Shown one piece after another: positions 1 to 8,617 of a stretch of DNA of 64,000 nt; the stretch's first letter is position 1; each line of letters opens with the position of its first letter. The stretch covers positions 1 through 64,000 of the forward strand of contig CAKTZR010000018.1 in the NCBI GenBank assembly GCA_934636105.1, in the 5' to 3' direction. The notes under the pieces are model-generated. The model was not told the DNA's origin, searched no databases, and saw nothing but the letters and a program-made list of their open reading frames with translations. The DNA is from an uncultured Clostridia bacterium (GTDB lineage Bacteria > Bacillota > Clostridia > Christensenellales > Aristaeellaceae). A program made the position numbers and the translations under genes.

Positions 1-1410
1 ATTGAAATGTGAGCAAGGTTATGGAAGTTATATTCCGAAGGTGTCTCCCCTCATGCGAGGGGAGTGGATTGAAATGATAAATATATAGAAGATGCAGCAG
101 AAAAATTAAGTCTCCCCTCATGCGAGGGGAGTGGATTGAAATTCCTATCGCGGTATGTGTCTATCTCTTGTATGATGTCTCCCCTCATGCGAGGGGAGTG
201 GATTGAAATCAACAACATATGAATTAACGTATAGTAAAGATTGTCTCCCCTCATGCGAGGGGAGTGGATTGAAATAAATCCCTAACTCTCCGCCATAACT
301 TGAGCCAAGTCTCCCCTCATGCGAGGGGAGTGGATTGAAATCTGTGCGTCCTCACGGCGCGCCCGCGGCTCGCCTCGTCTCCCCTCATGCGAGGGGAGTG
401 GATTGAAATGTGCGGCATGCTGAAAGGCGTTGACTATTCCGACGGTCTCCCCTCATGCGAGGGGAGTGGATTGAAATACAAACGCCGTCGATCTCGCCCG
501 CGCAGCCCATGGTCTCCCCTCATGCGAGGGGAGTGGATTGAAATTCTCTGGTGTGCTCCGAGAGCTTGTAACGGTCATGTCTCCCCTCATGCGAGGGGAG
601 TGGATTGAAATACAATAATTATACCAGCCGTCTTTGCCATTCTCGTCTCCCCTCATGCGAGGGGAGTGGATTGAAATTGTTGATTTTACCTACATGGAAG
701 CTGCTGGAACAGTCTCCCCTCATGCGAGGGGAGTGGATTGAAATGTCAAAAGGGGATAACTGCCCACCACCGGCCGCGTCTCCCCTCATGCGAGGGGAGT
801 GGATTGAAATACCTTGTACCTGTCCACCTACAAGCGGGATATCGTCTCCCCTCATGCGAGGGGAGTGGATTGAAATGGTGAAAAATCACCGCACAATTTC
901 GCGCCGACGTCTCCCCTCATGCGAGGGGAGTGGATTGAAATCCGCCCAGCTTTGCGCTGTCACGCGCTTGCGCGTGTCTCCCCTCATGCGAGGGGAGTGG
1001 ATTGAAATAAGATGCAGATCGCGGGCATTGATACCTACACGCGTCTCCCCTCATGCGAGGGGAGTGGATTGAAATTGACGCTGGGCGTGCAGACGCTCGG
1101 CGATAATGGTCTCCCCTCATGCGAGGGGAGTGGATTGAAATGCCTTGACACGCCATCCGGCAAAGGTAAAATGCCGTCTCCCCTCATGCGAGGGGAGTGG
1201 ATTGAAATCAGCTTGGTCAGCGTTTCCGGGCGGTTGATCCGGTGTCTCCCCTCATGCGAGGGGAGTGGATTGAAATGTCCATCGCGCGGCGGATGATTTC
1301 GCGCTGTTCGTCTCCCCTCATGCGAGGGGAGTGGATTGAAATACGAACCCTGTCACCCAAAGAGGAAAGCGCAGCGTGTCTCCCCTCATGCGAGGGGAGT
1401 GGATTGAAAT
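1..1410 (+). CRISPR. Type I-C-like CRISPR array, trailing part
   Basis: Twenty-one complete 33-bp repeats, plus the last 8 bases of another at the window edge, are separated by 21 spacers of 32-35 bp. Complete repeats start at 43, 110, 177, 243, 309, 377, 445, 512, 579, 645, 712, 778, 844, 909, 976, 1043, 1109, 1176, 1244, 1310 and 1378, and all look identical. Each contains an 8-bp stem (CTCCCCTC / GAGGGGAG) around ATGC and ends in GTGGATTGAAAT, the handle typical of subtype I-C. By analogy with other I-C arrays the leader should lie on the GTCTCC side, outside the window to the left, so this is the older end. No cas gene is present. The last repeat is not degenerate, which is unusual for a trailing end. 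Confidence 0.97.
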
Positions 1411-1469
1411 CCTGCAAGCATCTGCAGCGCGGCTTCGATGAGCGCGGAGGCGGTGGAGCGAAGATTCAT
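1386..1469 (-). pseudogene. Truncated ORF start running into the last CRISPR repeat
   Basis: A minus-strand ATG at 1469 is preceded by a strong AAGGAGG site. It opens a reading frame of 20 plausible codons (MNLRSTASALIEAALQMLAG) that then enters the last CRISPR repeat and stops after seven repeat-encoded residues. The good ribosome binding site and the position 40 bp after the stop of the upstream minus-strand gene suggest a real gene start whose body is missing, replaced by the array. The product is not recognisable from 20 residues. Alternatively it is a chance ORF in the array flank. Confidence 0.45.
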
Positions 1470-1509
1470 GAACGACACCCTCCTTTTCTTAATTCTCATT
1501 TTGTTTGGC

Positions 1510-2206
1510 TCACCTCATCACCCTGCGCTGGGCCTCCTTTTGAACGGCGCGGCAGACATCGAGCGGGAGGGCATTTTCATCGACAAGGGGCAGTACCTGC
1601 TTGAAAAGCATCTGAGGCATCTGACGGAGCGCATCGTTGTCACGCAGAATGTTGACGAAAAGATCAAACTCGTCCTCGGTCGGCGTATCGTCGCTGGGCG
1701 CATAGAATTGATCCAGATAGCCGTCCAGCGCGTCGCAGAGCGGCATTCAGGCTCTCCTGCATATAACGCTGGTCAGCTTCGTCGTCGATATACCACGGGA
1801 TGAAATGCGGCCGATAGCGGTCGAACTGCGGATAGGCATGCGCGCCGCGCGGCTGAATGCCGTTGGCTTTACAATACGCGGTGATTTCCGCAAGCTCGCG
1901 GTCGCGAAGCTCCGGCTTGTTGACGAAGGAAACGGACACGCAGTCCTGCGAGCAGAACAGCTCGTGCCGCTCGTGGAGCGGGAGCGCCTGCTCGGCCTCG
2001 CGGTTCATGTGGTCCATACCGGCCAGACCGCTGTCGCCGAGAAAAAAGGCGAGCCCATATTCCATGCCCGCGTTGCCCATGACGCAGCAATAGCTGACGT
2101 TGGAATCGAAGTGACGGACGGCAAAGAACTGGTTATCAGAAAGCTTTTTCCAGAGCTTCGCCTTTTTGATGGCAAAGGCGGAAGCATAGAGCGAATTGGA
2201 AAGCAT
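1510..2206 (-). pseudogene. Frameshifted hypothetical gene (DUF6930/DUF7309-like)
   Basis: Two overlapping minus-strand frames together read as one protein. The first (from 2206) includes KLWKKLSDNQFFAVRH and SYCCVMGNAGMEYGLAFFLG and runs to ESLNA. The second continues with LCDALDGYLDQF and a plausible 76-residue C-terminus ending at 1510. The switch lies at about 1740-1750, so a one-base indel is the simplest explanation; no slippery heptamer for programmed frameshifting is visible. The N-terminal pattern resembles uncharacterised DUF6930/DUF7309-type proteins, a family assignment from memory only. The joined product would be about 230 residues. A GAAGGA ribosome binding site precedes the start. 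It lies beside the truncated ORF at the array border, which suggests local gene decay or an assembly error. Confidence 0.6.
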
Positions 2207-2226
2207 AGGAGCGGCTTCCTTCGGAA

Positions 2227-2247
2227 GTGATACAGATAGTGTATCAC
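2227..2247. promoter_or_regulatory. Inverted repeat, possible operator
   Basis: A perfect 7-bp inverted repeat, GTGATAC-N7-GTATCAC, is centred about 30 bp upstream of the start at 2206. Position and symmetry suit a dimeric repressor site; no regulator can be assigned. Confidence 0.4.
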
Positions 2248-2272
2248 AAAATAGGCAAACTGACCAGAACAG

Positions 2273-2322
2273 AAAAAGACCGGGCGAAGCCCTCTGGATT
2301 GGAGCGCTTCGCCCGGCTTTTT
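2273..2322 (-). terminator. Bidirectional terminator after flavoprotein gene
   Basis: An 11-bp stem (CCGGGCGAAGC at 2280-2290 with its complement at 2306-2316) is flanked by A-rich and T-rich runs on the two sides. It sits 10 bp past the stop of the minus-strand flavoprotein gene and could also stop plus-strand transcription. Confidence 0.85.
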
Positions 2323-2332
2323 GCAGTTGGGA

Positions 2333-4633
2333 TTACTTCACGTATTCAGCCAGAATCGGGCCGGCAACATACGCGCTGGTGAGCGCCCAGCCGTTGTTCG
2401 CACCGCCGAAGGTGACATACGGTTTCTTTTCGGAGAACAGCACGCCCGCGCTGTCGCTGCCCACACAGAACAGGCCTTCCATGACGTTGCCGTTGGTGTC
2501 GAGCACCTGCATCTTCTCGTTCACGTCCAGACCCGCGCAGGTGTTGTAGCTGTAGCTGGCCATCGCGATGGCGTAGTACGGGCCTTCGCCGATCTTGGTC
2601 AGCAGCGCCGCGTCCTTGCCGAATTCAGCGTCCACGCCGGATTCGCAGTAGCCGTTGTACGCGGAGACGGTCTCGGTCAGCGCGGAAGCATCCAGACCGA
2701 TCATGGCCGCCAGTTCTTCGATGGTATCCGCCTTGTAGACGAAGCCGCGCTCGATGGCGTCGTTCATCACGTCGAAGGCTTCCGGCAGCGGCGTGCCGGA
2801 CGGGATGGAGCCGCGATGGCCGAGGAAGCCGACAGCCGGGCCGACCACATCGGTCTTGAGGCCTTCGGAGACAATGCTGTTCAGCTGCTCAGTGGACCAG
2901 ATGCTGAAGTAGCGCGGGCCCGCAATCCACGGGTCGAGCATCGCGATGCCGGTCTCGGAGGTGAAGCGCTTGCCGTTCATGCCGACGGCCAGGCTGTCCG
3001 CAGAGACGCCCATCATCAGCGGCAGATCCGCGACTGTCCAGCGGCACTCGCGGCCGGTGTTGAAGTCCAGCGTATCCGGGATGGTGTTGATGGCGTAGCC
3101 GTATTCGTGCGCCGGGAGGAAGTCAATCGTGCCGGAGAGGTGAACCTCGGGCGGCATGCCGATGTTGTAGGTCGCAGCACCGTCGTCAATCGCGGCCTGG
3201 AGCATCTTGCCGTCGTTGCCGTAGGTGCCGTAAATCTTCCAGGTGCCCTTGAGCGGGTAATATTCGTCGGAAAGGTATTTTTCGGTCATTTCGCCGGAGC
3301 CGAGGAAGCCGCCCGTCGCGATCACCACAGCGTCCGCATGGATGGTGTATTCGGTGCCGTCCACCAGGTTCTTGGCCTTCGCGCCGACGATCTTGCCGTC
3401 TTCGGTAATCAGGTCATAGGCCTCGGTTTCCAGCATGTACTGACCGCCGAGGTCGGTGAAATCGCTGACCAGGCGATCAAAATAGGTTGCGATTTCGGCT
3501 TTGTTGTAGCCGTAGGTCGGGGCCTGCGGGTTGCGCTCGTCGTAGTTCGGCAGCCACTGGAACTTGACCTTGTACACGTCTACATCGGTGAAACCGGCCT
3601 GCGGCTTCATGTCGAACTGCGCGCCGTGGTCCAGAGCCAGCCAGTCGAGCGCCGGGCCGCAGTTCTCAAAGAACAGGTCGATCAGCTCCGGCTTCGCGTC
3701 GCCGTCCACATAATCCAGCCAAGCCTGGTGCATCGCGTCCGCATCGCAGAAGTCCTCGCCGTTGTTGTAAAGCTCCTTGATGCGCGGCGGGTTGATGGCT
3801 TCGATTTCAGAGGTCAGCGCGGTCGTGCCGCCGTAGCGAGCCTGCTTTTCGATGGCGAGCACCTGCGCGCCGCTCTCCTGCGCGCGCAACGCGGTATACG
3901 TGCCGGAACCGCCCATGCCGATGACGAGCACCTGCGTGGTCAGTTCTTCGCTGCCGCCGTTCTTCTCCGGCACGGTCTTGAATGCGGAGATGGCGGAAGC
4001 GTCGCAGCCCGCGGCGACGAGCGCCTGCGTGAGACAATCCGCGACGGCCGTCTTCACGGCGTTGCTGGTCACGGTCGCGCCGCTGGCAGCGTCAACGCCG
4101 ACGGACTGCGCCTCGATGATGCGCGGGAACAGCGCCTTTTCGACGGCGTCGAGCATCGGCTGGGTGTCGCCGCAATCCTCGCCATAGGCGATGGAGGCGA
4201 TTTTGCCGTTTTCGATGGCCACGATCAGCTTGTCGCTGACGGCCATTTCAAAGCCGTAGGCCTCGGCAGTGTAGGTGCCGTCCGCCAGCTTGACTTCGAC
4301 GGCCGCGCCGCCATTGGCCTGCGCCAGCGCGGCGGCAGCCGCTTCCTTTGCGGCGGTGGAGGTCACGGTCGCGCCCGCAACGCCGTCAATGTCGGCGCTC
4401 TGCGCGGCGAGCAGCTGCTCGGCCAGCGGGGCCAGTGCGGCCGCGCCGATGCCGGCGGTTTCGTTTTCGCCTTCGACCACCGCGTCGGTGATCTTGTCGC
4501 CCTCAAGCGTCAGGGTGACGGTCACAGGGCCGCCGAAGCCTGCGCTCTGCGCGCTGAACGTGCCATCCGCGGCAAAAGCAGCCGCCGGAAGGATGAACAG
4601 GCAGGCGAGAAGCACGAGAAAGAGCTTTTTCAT
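2333..4633 (-). CDS. Secreted flavinylated FAD-dependent reductase (fumarate reductase-like)
   Basis: This 766-residue protein starts at the ATG at 4633, where a signal peptide (MKKLFLVLLACLFILPAAAF) begins 9 bp after AAGGGAG; the 14 extra upstream codons are unlikely. Two FMN_bind domains follow, each with a flavinylation motif (DGVAGAT near residues 83-89, DAASGAT at 181-187) in which the Thr is expected to carry FMN attached by ApbE. A FAD_binding_2 domain begins at VLVIGMGGSG (about 235), and its C-terminal FAD-contact region has TFGGANNGW. Known relatives are extracellular fumarate, urocanate or other enoate reductases that receive electrons through FMN; the acceptor here is unknown. No apbE gene is in the window. 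The adjacent TetR and its apparent operator suggest substrate-controlled expression. Confidence 0.88.
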   Translation of the reverse strand: MKKLFLVLLACLFILPAAAFAADGTFSAQSAGFGGPVTVTLTLEGDKITDAVVEGENETAGIGAAALAPLAEQLLAAQSADIDGVAGATVTSTAAKEAAAAALAQANGGAAVEVKLADGTYTAEAYGFEMAVSDKLIVAIENGKIASIAYGEDCGDTQPMLDAVEKALFPRIIEAQSVGVDAASGATVTSNAVKTAVADCLTQALVAAGCDASAISAFKTVPEKNGGSEELTTQVLVIGMGGSGTYTALRAQESGAQVLAIEKQARYGGTTALTSEIEAINPPRIKELYNNGEDFCDADAMHQAWLDYVDGDAKPELIDLFFENCGPALDWLALDHGAQFDMKPQAGFTDVDVYKVKFQWLPNYDERNPQAPTYGYNKAEIATYFDRLVSDFTDLGGQYMLETEAYDLITEDGKIVGAKAKNLVDGTEYTIHADAVVIATGGFLGSGEMTEKYLSDEYYPLKGTWKIYGTYGNDGKMLQAAIDDGAATYNIGMPPEVHLSGTIDFLPAHEYGYAINTIPDTLDFNTGRECRWTVADLPLMMGVSADSLAVGMNGKRFTSETGIAMLDPWIAGPRYFSIWSTEQLNSIVSEGLKTDVVGPAVGFLGHRGSIPSGTPLPEAFDVMNDAIERGFVYKADTIEELAAMIGLDASALTETVSAYNGYCESGVDAEFGKDAALLTKIGEGPYYAIAMASYSYNTCAGLDVNEKMQVLDTNGNVMEGLFCVGSDSAGVLFSEKKPYVTFGGANNGWALTSAYVAGPILAEYVK

Positions 4634-4661
4634 GGTGGATTCTCCCTTCCAAAATACATGA

Positions 4662-4677
4662 GAGTGAGCGCTCACTC
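4662..4677. promoter_or_regulatory. TetR-type operator palindrome
   Basis: The perfect 16-bp palindrome GAGTGAGCGCTCACTC lies about 11-26 bases downstream of the predicted start point of the flavoprotein promoter. It is of a form commonly bound by TetR-family repressors, and a TetR gene starts 0.7 kb away on the same strand. Confidence 0.75.
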
Positions 4678-4694
4678 ACTCTTTGCTAATTCGG

Positions 4695-4722
4695 ATTTTA
4701 TCACAAACTTTTTGCTTGTCAA
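4695..4722 (-). promoter_or_regulatory. Sigma-70-type promoter of flavoprotein gene
   Basis: On the minus strand, TTGACA (4717-4722) and TAAAAT (4695-4700) are separated by 16 bp. The predicted start is just upstream of the 4662-4677 palindrome. Confidence 0.75.
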
Positions 4723-4765
4723 GAGAAAAATCACATTTCTGCCACAAAAAATTCACAATATTCGG

Positions 4766-4808
4766 CAAAAGAAAAACGCTTTCCTTGAAAACCTTTAGGA
4801 AAGCGTTT
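4766..4808 (-). terminator. Terminator after TetR gene
   Basis: A 12-bp stem (AAACGCTTTCCT at 4774-4785 with its complement at 4797-4808) is followed on the minus strand by a T-rich run, 6 bp past the TetR stop codon. Confidence 0.8.
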
Positions 4809-4813
4809 GCAGC

Positions 4814-5395
4814 TTACATTCTTCGGATGCTGTTCCAGATGGAATCGGCGGAAGCGTGCATGAAGGATTCGAACTCCGGGCTGTCCGCCTGAAAGCCCAT
4901 GTGGGCGATGTAACGGCTGTACAGCGAGCAGTTGATGGAAATCACACGGTTGATAAAGGCTTCCGGCAGGTCGGGGCGCACGTCGTTTTTCAGCCGCGGC
5001 CAGAGATTGTGCTCGCGGACAATGCCGACGTAAAGTTCCTCGGAAAAGCGGTCGGAAAAGCAGTCGTAGCACACGCTGTCTTCATATTTACGCATGTATT
5101 CCAGCTCCTGCGGGCAGAGCGCCGACCACTTCATGATGGTATAGATGATGGATTTGACCGTCTGCTCGGAATTGAGATTGGTGATATCCGCCTGCGGCGC
5201 AAGGCGCAGCGTGTGTTCGTGCGCGGCGACATAGGCGGCGTGGAGCAGCGCTTCCTTGGTAGGAAAATAGCGGAAGGGCGTTCCCGCGGCGACCCCGGCG
5301 CGCTCGCTGATTTTGGCCATTGGCACCATCGGCCCGTATTCGTTGAAAAGCTCAATGGTGGCGCGGAGGATTGCCTCGCGTGTCTGTGTGGGCAT
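4814..5395 (-). CDS. TetR/AcrR family transcriptional regulator
   Basis: This 193-residue protein has a typical TetR N-terminal helix-turn-helix (REAILRATIELFNEYG, then VAAGTPFRYFPTKEALL) in the first 55 residues and an all-helical C-terminal ligand domain of unknown specificity. Length is normal for the family. It lies directly upstream of, and on the same strand as, the secreted flavoprotein gene, but is separated from it by its own terminator. The palindrome in the flavoprotein promoter is the likely binding site. Reading from sequence alone, it is a local repressor induced by the reductase substrate or a related compound; that role is inferred. Confidence 0.9.
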   Translation of the reverse strand: MPTQTREAILRATIELFNEYGPMVPMAKISERAGVAAGTPFRYFPTKEALLHAAYVAAHEHTLRLAPQADITNLNSEQTVKSIIYTIMKWSALCPQELEYMRKYEDSVCYDCFSDRFSEELYVGIVREHNLWPRLKNDVRPDLPEAFINRVISINCSLYSRYIAHMGFQADSPEFESFMHASADSIWNSIRRM

Positions 5396-5544
5396 AGAGA
5401 ACCTGCTTTCGTGAAAAGAATAGAAACAGTTTAGAGCGGAACGGGGGAAAAGTCAAGCGGAAAAGAAAAGTCCGTTGACTATGCAAAAAACGAATAAGCA
5501 AAGACGGCGATTGAGAAACGATATTTCCATTTTGAACTTGATAT

Positions 5545-5553
5545 TGATATAAT
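5545..5553 (+). promoter_or_regulatory. Extended -10 promoter of second flavoprotein gene
   Basis: TGATATAAT matches an extended -10 element (TG-N-TATAAT), 62 bp upstream of the start at 5615. No good -35 box is visible. Confidence 0.5.
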
Positions 5554-5614
5554 GTTATCAGAAACGCGGAGAGAAGAGTTTCCGCATATATGAAACAAGA
5601 AAGGAAGAATCAAC

Positions 5615-7435
5615 ATGAAAAAACGTTTTGCAGTGCTTCTGACGGTTTTGATGTGTCTGACGTGTTTGGGTGCAATGGCGGAATCGTTTGAGCAGACGGT
5701 GGAATGGAACGCCGAATACGACGTCGTGGTTGTGGGCTACGGCAACGCGGGAGCGACGGCAGCCGTTACGGCGGCAGATGCGGGCGCAAAGGTCCTGCTG
5801 ATCGAAAAGGCGCCGAAAGGACATGAAGGCGGCAACTCTGCGATTTGCGCGCAGATTGTTGGTTTCTCCTATGATGCGGATGAAACGCTCAAATATCTCA
5901 AGGCGATGCGCGGCGAATTCGATACGACAAGCGATGAAATTCTTGAAGTTTATGCAAAAGGATTGGCGGAAAATATCGATTGGGTGAAGTCCATGGGCGG
6001 CGATCCGGTGGATATGAAAGCGCATCGCGAATTCGAAATGCTGGAAGGCAATGAGAGCTTCTCGTATTTCACGATTTCGGGTACGATGATGGACGGTTCC
6101 ATGTATAAATGGGATCAGAGCTTGGTTGAAGCCCGTGCGGATCAGATTGATGTCTGGTTTGAAACGCGTGGAACACGTTTGATTCAGGATCCGGACACCC
6201 GAATTATTCATGGCGTGGTCGCGGAGAATGATGGGAAAGAAATTCACATTCGGGCGAAGAACGGCGTAGTGCTTTGCACCGGCGGCTTTGAAAATGATCC
6301 CAAGATGCTTCAGGATTATTTCAGCAGCACGACGATTAAATCCTTGGGCAACGCCTATTACAATACCGGCGACGGCATTCGCATGGCGATGCGTGTGGGC
6401 GCGAACCTTTGGCACATGAATAACATGGCGGGACCGGAATTGAATTACTACGATGAAACGAACGGCGTCATGTACCAGTATTTGTCTAACCGCCTGGCCA
6501 ATAAAGGCGCGATTTATGTCAGCGGCACAGGCGAGCGTTTCTTTGACGAATCCGAAAAAATTGGTCATGGCAAAAAATATTTTTACGGCACGTATATGCA
6601 GCATCCAATCCCGCATACGATGTATGCCATTTTCAATGATACCGCGATGATGGACGGCTCGGTTTATTCCGCGTGGAGCCTGAACAACCAGGAAGAACTG
6701 GAAAAAGGCTGGATTGTCAAGGCGGATACGGTTGAAGAACTGGCTCAGAAAGTTGGCATAGATGCAGCGGGACTGGCCGCCCAGATTGAGAAGTGGAATG
6801 CTTCCTGCGCGGCGGGTGTGGATGAAGTTTTCGGACGCAGTGCGGAAACGTTGATTCCGCTGGATAAAGGACCGTATTATGCCATGAAACTGACCCCGGC
6901 CGTGGTCAACACGCAGGGCGGCCCGGAAAAGAACGAAAAGGGCGAGGTTTTGGATGTGGACGGTCAGCCGATCCCGCACTTGTATGAGGCTGGCGAGCTG
7001 GGCGACATTTGGGCGAATCTGTATCAGGCTTCCTGCAATATGGGCGGCGGTCTGATTTTCGGACGGATTTCCGGTGCGAATGCTGCGGCCGTGAAGGATG
7101 ACGTGATTCAGGACGATATTATGACGGGCGAAGCTTATGTGCCGGTTTATACGACGGCGGATGCGTTCGAAGTGGGAGAAAACCAGTACATCGGCCAGGG
7201 ATATGGCAAGTCCAGCAGTCCGATCGTCGTTCGTGTGACGGAAGTGGACGGCAGAATTGAGCAGGTTGAGGTGCTGGCGCATGAAGAAACGCCGACAATT
7301 TCGGATCGTGCGATTGAGCAGATTCCGGCGGCTATCGTCGCGGCAAACAGCGCAGATGTGGACGTTGTGGCCGGCGCGACGCTGACCAGCAACGGCATCA
7401 AAGACGCCGTAAAAGATGCGCTCGAAAATCGATGA
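5615..7435 (+). CDS. Secreted FAD-dependent reductase with C-terminal FMN_bind domain
   Basis: This 606-residue protein has a signal peptide (first 22 residues, ending in GAMA), an FAD-binding Rossmann fold (YDVVVVGYGNAGATAA near 34-49), the FAD_binding_2 reductase body, and a C-terminal FMN_bind domain with the flavinylation motif DVVAGAT (Thr about 589). The domain order is the reverse of the neighbouring flavoprotein at 2333-4633, which carries two FMN_bind domains at its N-terminus. AAAGGAAG lies upstream of the ATG. The family reduces small organic acceptors such as fumarate or urocanate outside the cell; the acceptor here is unknown. A LysR regulator follows on the same strand after a hairpin terminator. 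Confidence 0.88.
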   Translation: MKKRFAVLLTVLMCLTCLGAMAESFEQTVEWNAEYDVVVVGYGNAGATAAVTAADAGAKVLLIEKAPKGHEGGNSAICAQIVGFSYDADETLKYLKAMRGEFDTTSDEILEVYAKGLAENIDWVKSMGGDPVDMKAHREFEMLEGNESFSYFTISGTMMDGSMYKWDQSLVEARADQIDVWFETRGTRLIQDPDTRIIHGVVAENDGKEIHIRAKNGVVLCTGGFENDPKMLQDYFSSTTIKSLGNAYYNTGDGIRMAMRVGANLWHMNNMAGPELNYYDETNGVMYQYLSNRLANKGAIYVSGTGERFFDESEKIGHGKKYFYGTYMQHPIPHTMYAIFNDTAMMDGSVYSAWSLNNQEELEKGWIVKADTVEELAQKVGIDAAGLAAQIEKWNASCAAGVDEVFGRSAETLIPLDKGPYYAMKLTPAVVNTQGGPEKNEKGEVLDVDGQPIPHLYEAGELGDIWANLYQASCNMGGGLIFGRISGANAAAVKDDVIQDDIMTGEAYVPVYTTADAFEVGENQYIGQGYGKSSSPIVVRVTEVDGRIEQVEVLAHEETPTISDRAIEQIPAAIVAANSADVDVVAGATLTSNGIKDAVKDALENR

Positions 7436-7456
7436 GCTTTTGAAACAAATTTTAAG

Positions 7457-7486
7457 GGAGAGCAGAGACAAATCTGCTCTCCTTGT
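7457..7486 (+). terminator. Hairpin terminator
   Basis: A 10-bp stem (GGAGAGCAGA at 7457-7466 with TCTGCTCTCC at 7473-7482) is followed by TTGT, 22 bp after the flavoprotein stop. The T-run is short, so termination may be partial. Confidence 0.65.
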
Positions 7487-7493
7487 GTATAAT
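7465..7493 (+). promoter_or_regulatory. Possible LysR gene promoter
   Basis: A perfect TATAAT at 7488-7493 lies 17 bp from a weak -35 (GAGACA at 7465-7470) that overlaps the terminator stem. Confidence 0.45.
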
Positions 7494-7534
7494 TAAGTAA
7501 AAACGAAAGCTCGGTGCGGCGGGGAGAAAAACGC

Positions 7535-8440
7535 ATGAATTTCACAAGCTTAGTTTATTTTGTGGCAGTTGCGCAGGAAAACAGCTTTTCACGGGCTTCA
7601 GAAAAATTGTTTGTGGCGCAGCCTACGCTCAGTCGGCATATCCTCAATCTGGAGGAGGAATTGGGGTATAAATTATTCATTCGAGATACGCATTCCGTTC
7701 GATTGACGGAGGAAGGGCGTTCCTGCTTGCAGTATGCGCAGAATATTCTTCAAAACGTAGAGCGAATGAAGCAAATCCATACCGTAGGAAAAGAAGCGGA
7801 TGGGATTGTTCAAGTCGGCTTTGTTGAATCTGTGGAAAATTTTCTGGTGCTTGAATTGGTACGGGAAGTCAGAAAGCGGTATCCCCGGATTAACGTTGTT
7901 GCAGTGCCGGGAAATCCGGCGGAAATACGAAAAAAATTTAATGAGAATAAGCTGGATATTTTATATATCCCCAAACCGGAAGCGGACACGATTCCAGAAA
8001 TCGGGAAAAAGACAGTCGTGCGTCAGGGACTTCGGGTTTTCATGGCGAAGGATCATCCGCTGGCTGGAAAAAAAGAAATCCGAATGACCGATTTAAGCCG
8101 TGAGCGTCTGATTATGTTCAGGCCGGAAAGCGCGCCGGAAATTTATCATGCGATTCAGAACCGGATCAATCGGTTGGGTGTGCATTTTCGGGAGATTGTT
8201 TTTGCAGATACGCCTTCCGAAATCTGCATGATGGTCAGCATCGGCGCGGGAATTGGACTCAATGCAAGCATTGGCACGCTGAACGCATACGACGTCATCA
8301 TCAAACAGATCGAAGACTGCCGGGACGGATTCGACGTGATGGCCTGCTGGAAAAAGAAAAATGCAAACCCCGTTTTGGAACTTGTGACCACGCTGATCCA
8401 TGAATTGAACAACAACCGGATAGCCGATATGGCAGATTGA
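7535..8440 (+). CDS. LysR family transcriptional regulator
   Basis: This 301-residue protein starts at the ATG at 7535, after a GGGGAG site. It has the canonical LysR N-terminal winged helix (SLVYFVAVAQENSFSRASE, then VAQPTLSRHI) and a C-terminal periplasmic-binding-protein-like effector domain. Length is typical. LysR proteins usually control a neighbouring gene; the likely target is the secreted reductase just upstream on the same strand, though pckA downstream is also possible. The inducer is not predictable. Confidence 0.92.
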   Translation: MNFTSLVYFVAVAQENSFSRASEKLFVAQPTLSRHILNLEEELGYKLFIRDTHSVRLTEEGRSCLQYAQNILQNVERMKQIHTVGKEADGIVQVGFVESVENFLVLELVREVRKRYPRINVVAVPGNPAEIRKKFNENKLDILYIPKPEADTIPEIGKKTVVRQGLRVFMAKDHPLAGKKEIRMTDLSRERLIMFRPESAPEIYHAIQNRINRLGVHFREIVFADTPSEICMMVSIGAGIGLNASIGTLNAYDVIIKQIEDCRDGFDVMACWKKKNANPVLELVTTLIHELNNNRIADMAD

Positions 8441-8488
8441 CCGCAAAATTTTTTTGTCAATTTTTGGACGCTTTCGGAAAGAATGGCA

Positions 8489-8517
8489 TTGATTTTTTCC
8501 CAGCGTTGCGGTATGAT
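8489..8517 (+). promoter_or_regulatory. pckA promoter
   Basis: TTGATT (8489-8494) and TATGAT (8512-8517) are spaced by 17 bp, about 100 bp upstream of the pckA start. Confidence 0.65.
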
Positions 8518-8617
8518 ATAGGTGCTATCATGTGGGTAGTAGGGCTTGTGTATGGGCAGGCTCTCAATGCGGCTTTCTGTCATAGCCGACAGTATACAAA
8601 AAGGAGTTGCATCAAAG

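Noticed and set aside
51..1604. Several ORFs of 60-155 codons across the CRISPR array on both strands
   Set aside because: They are translations of the repeat (recurring SPLMRGEWIE, LPSCEGSGLK or NPLPSHEGR blocks) and have no gene features.
1735..1755. Programmed ribosomal frameshift
   Set aside because: No slippery heptamer or following structure was recognised; mutation or sequencing error is simpler.
2321..4798. 825-codon plus-strand ORF antisense to the flavoprotein gene
   Set aside because: GC-driven shadow frame: no homology-like motifs, whereas the minus strand shows full FMN/FAD motifs and a signal peptide.
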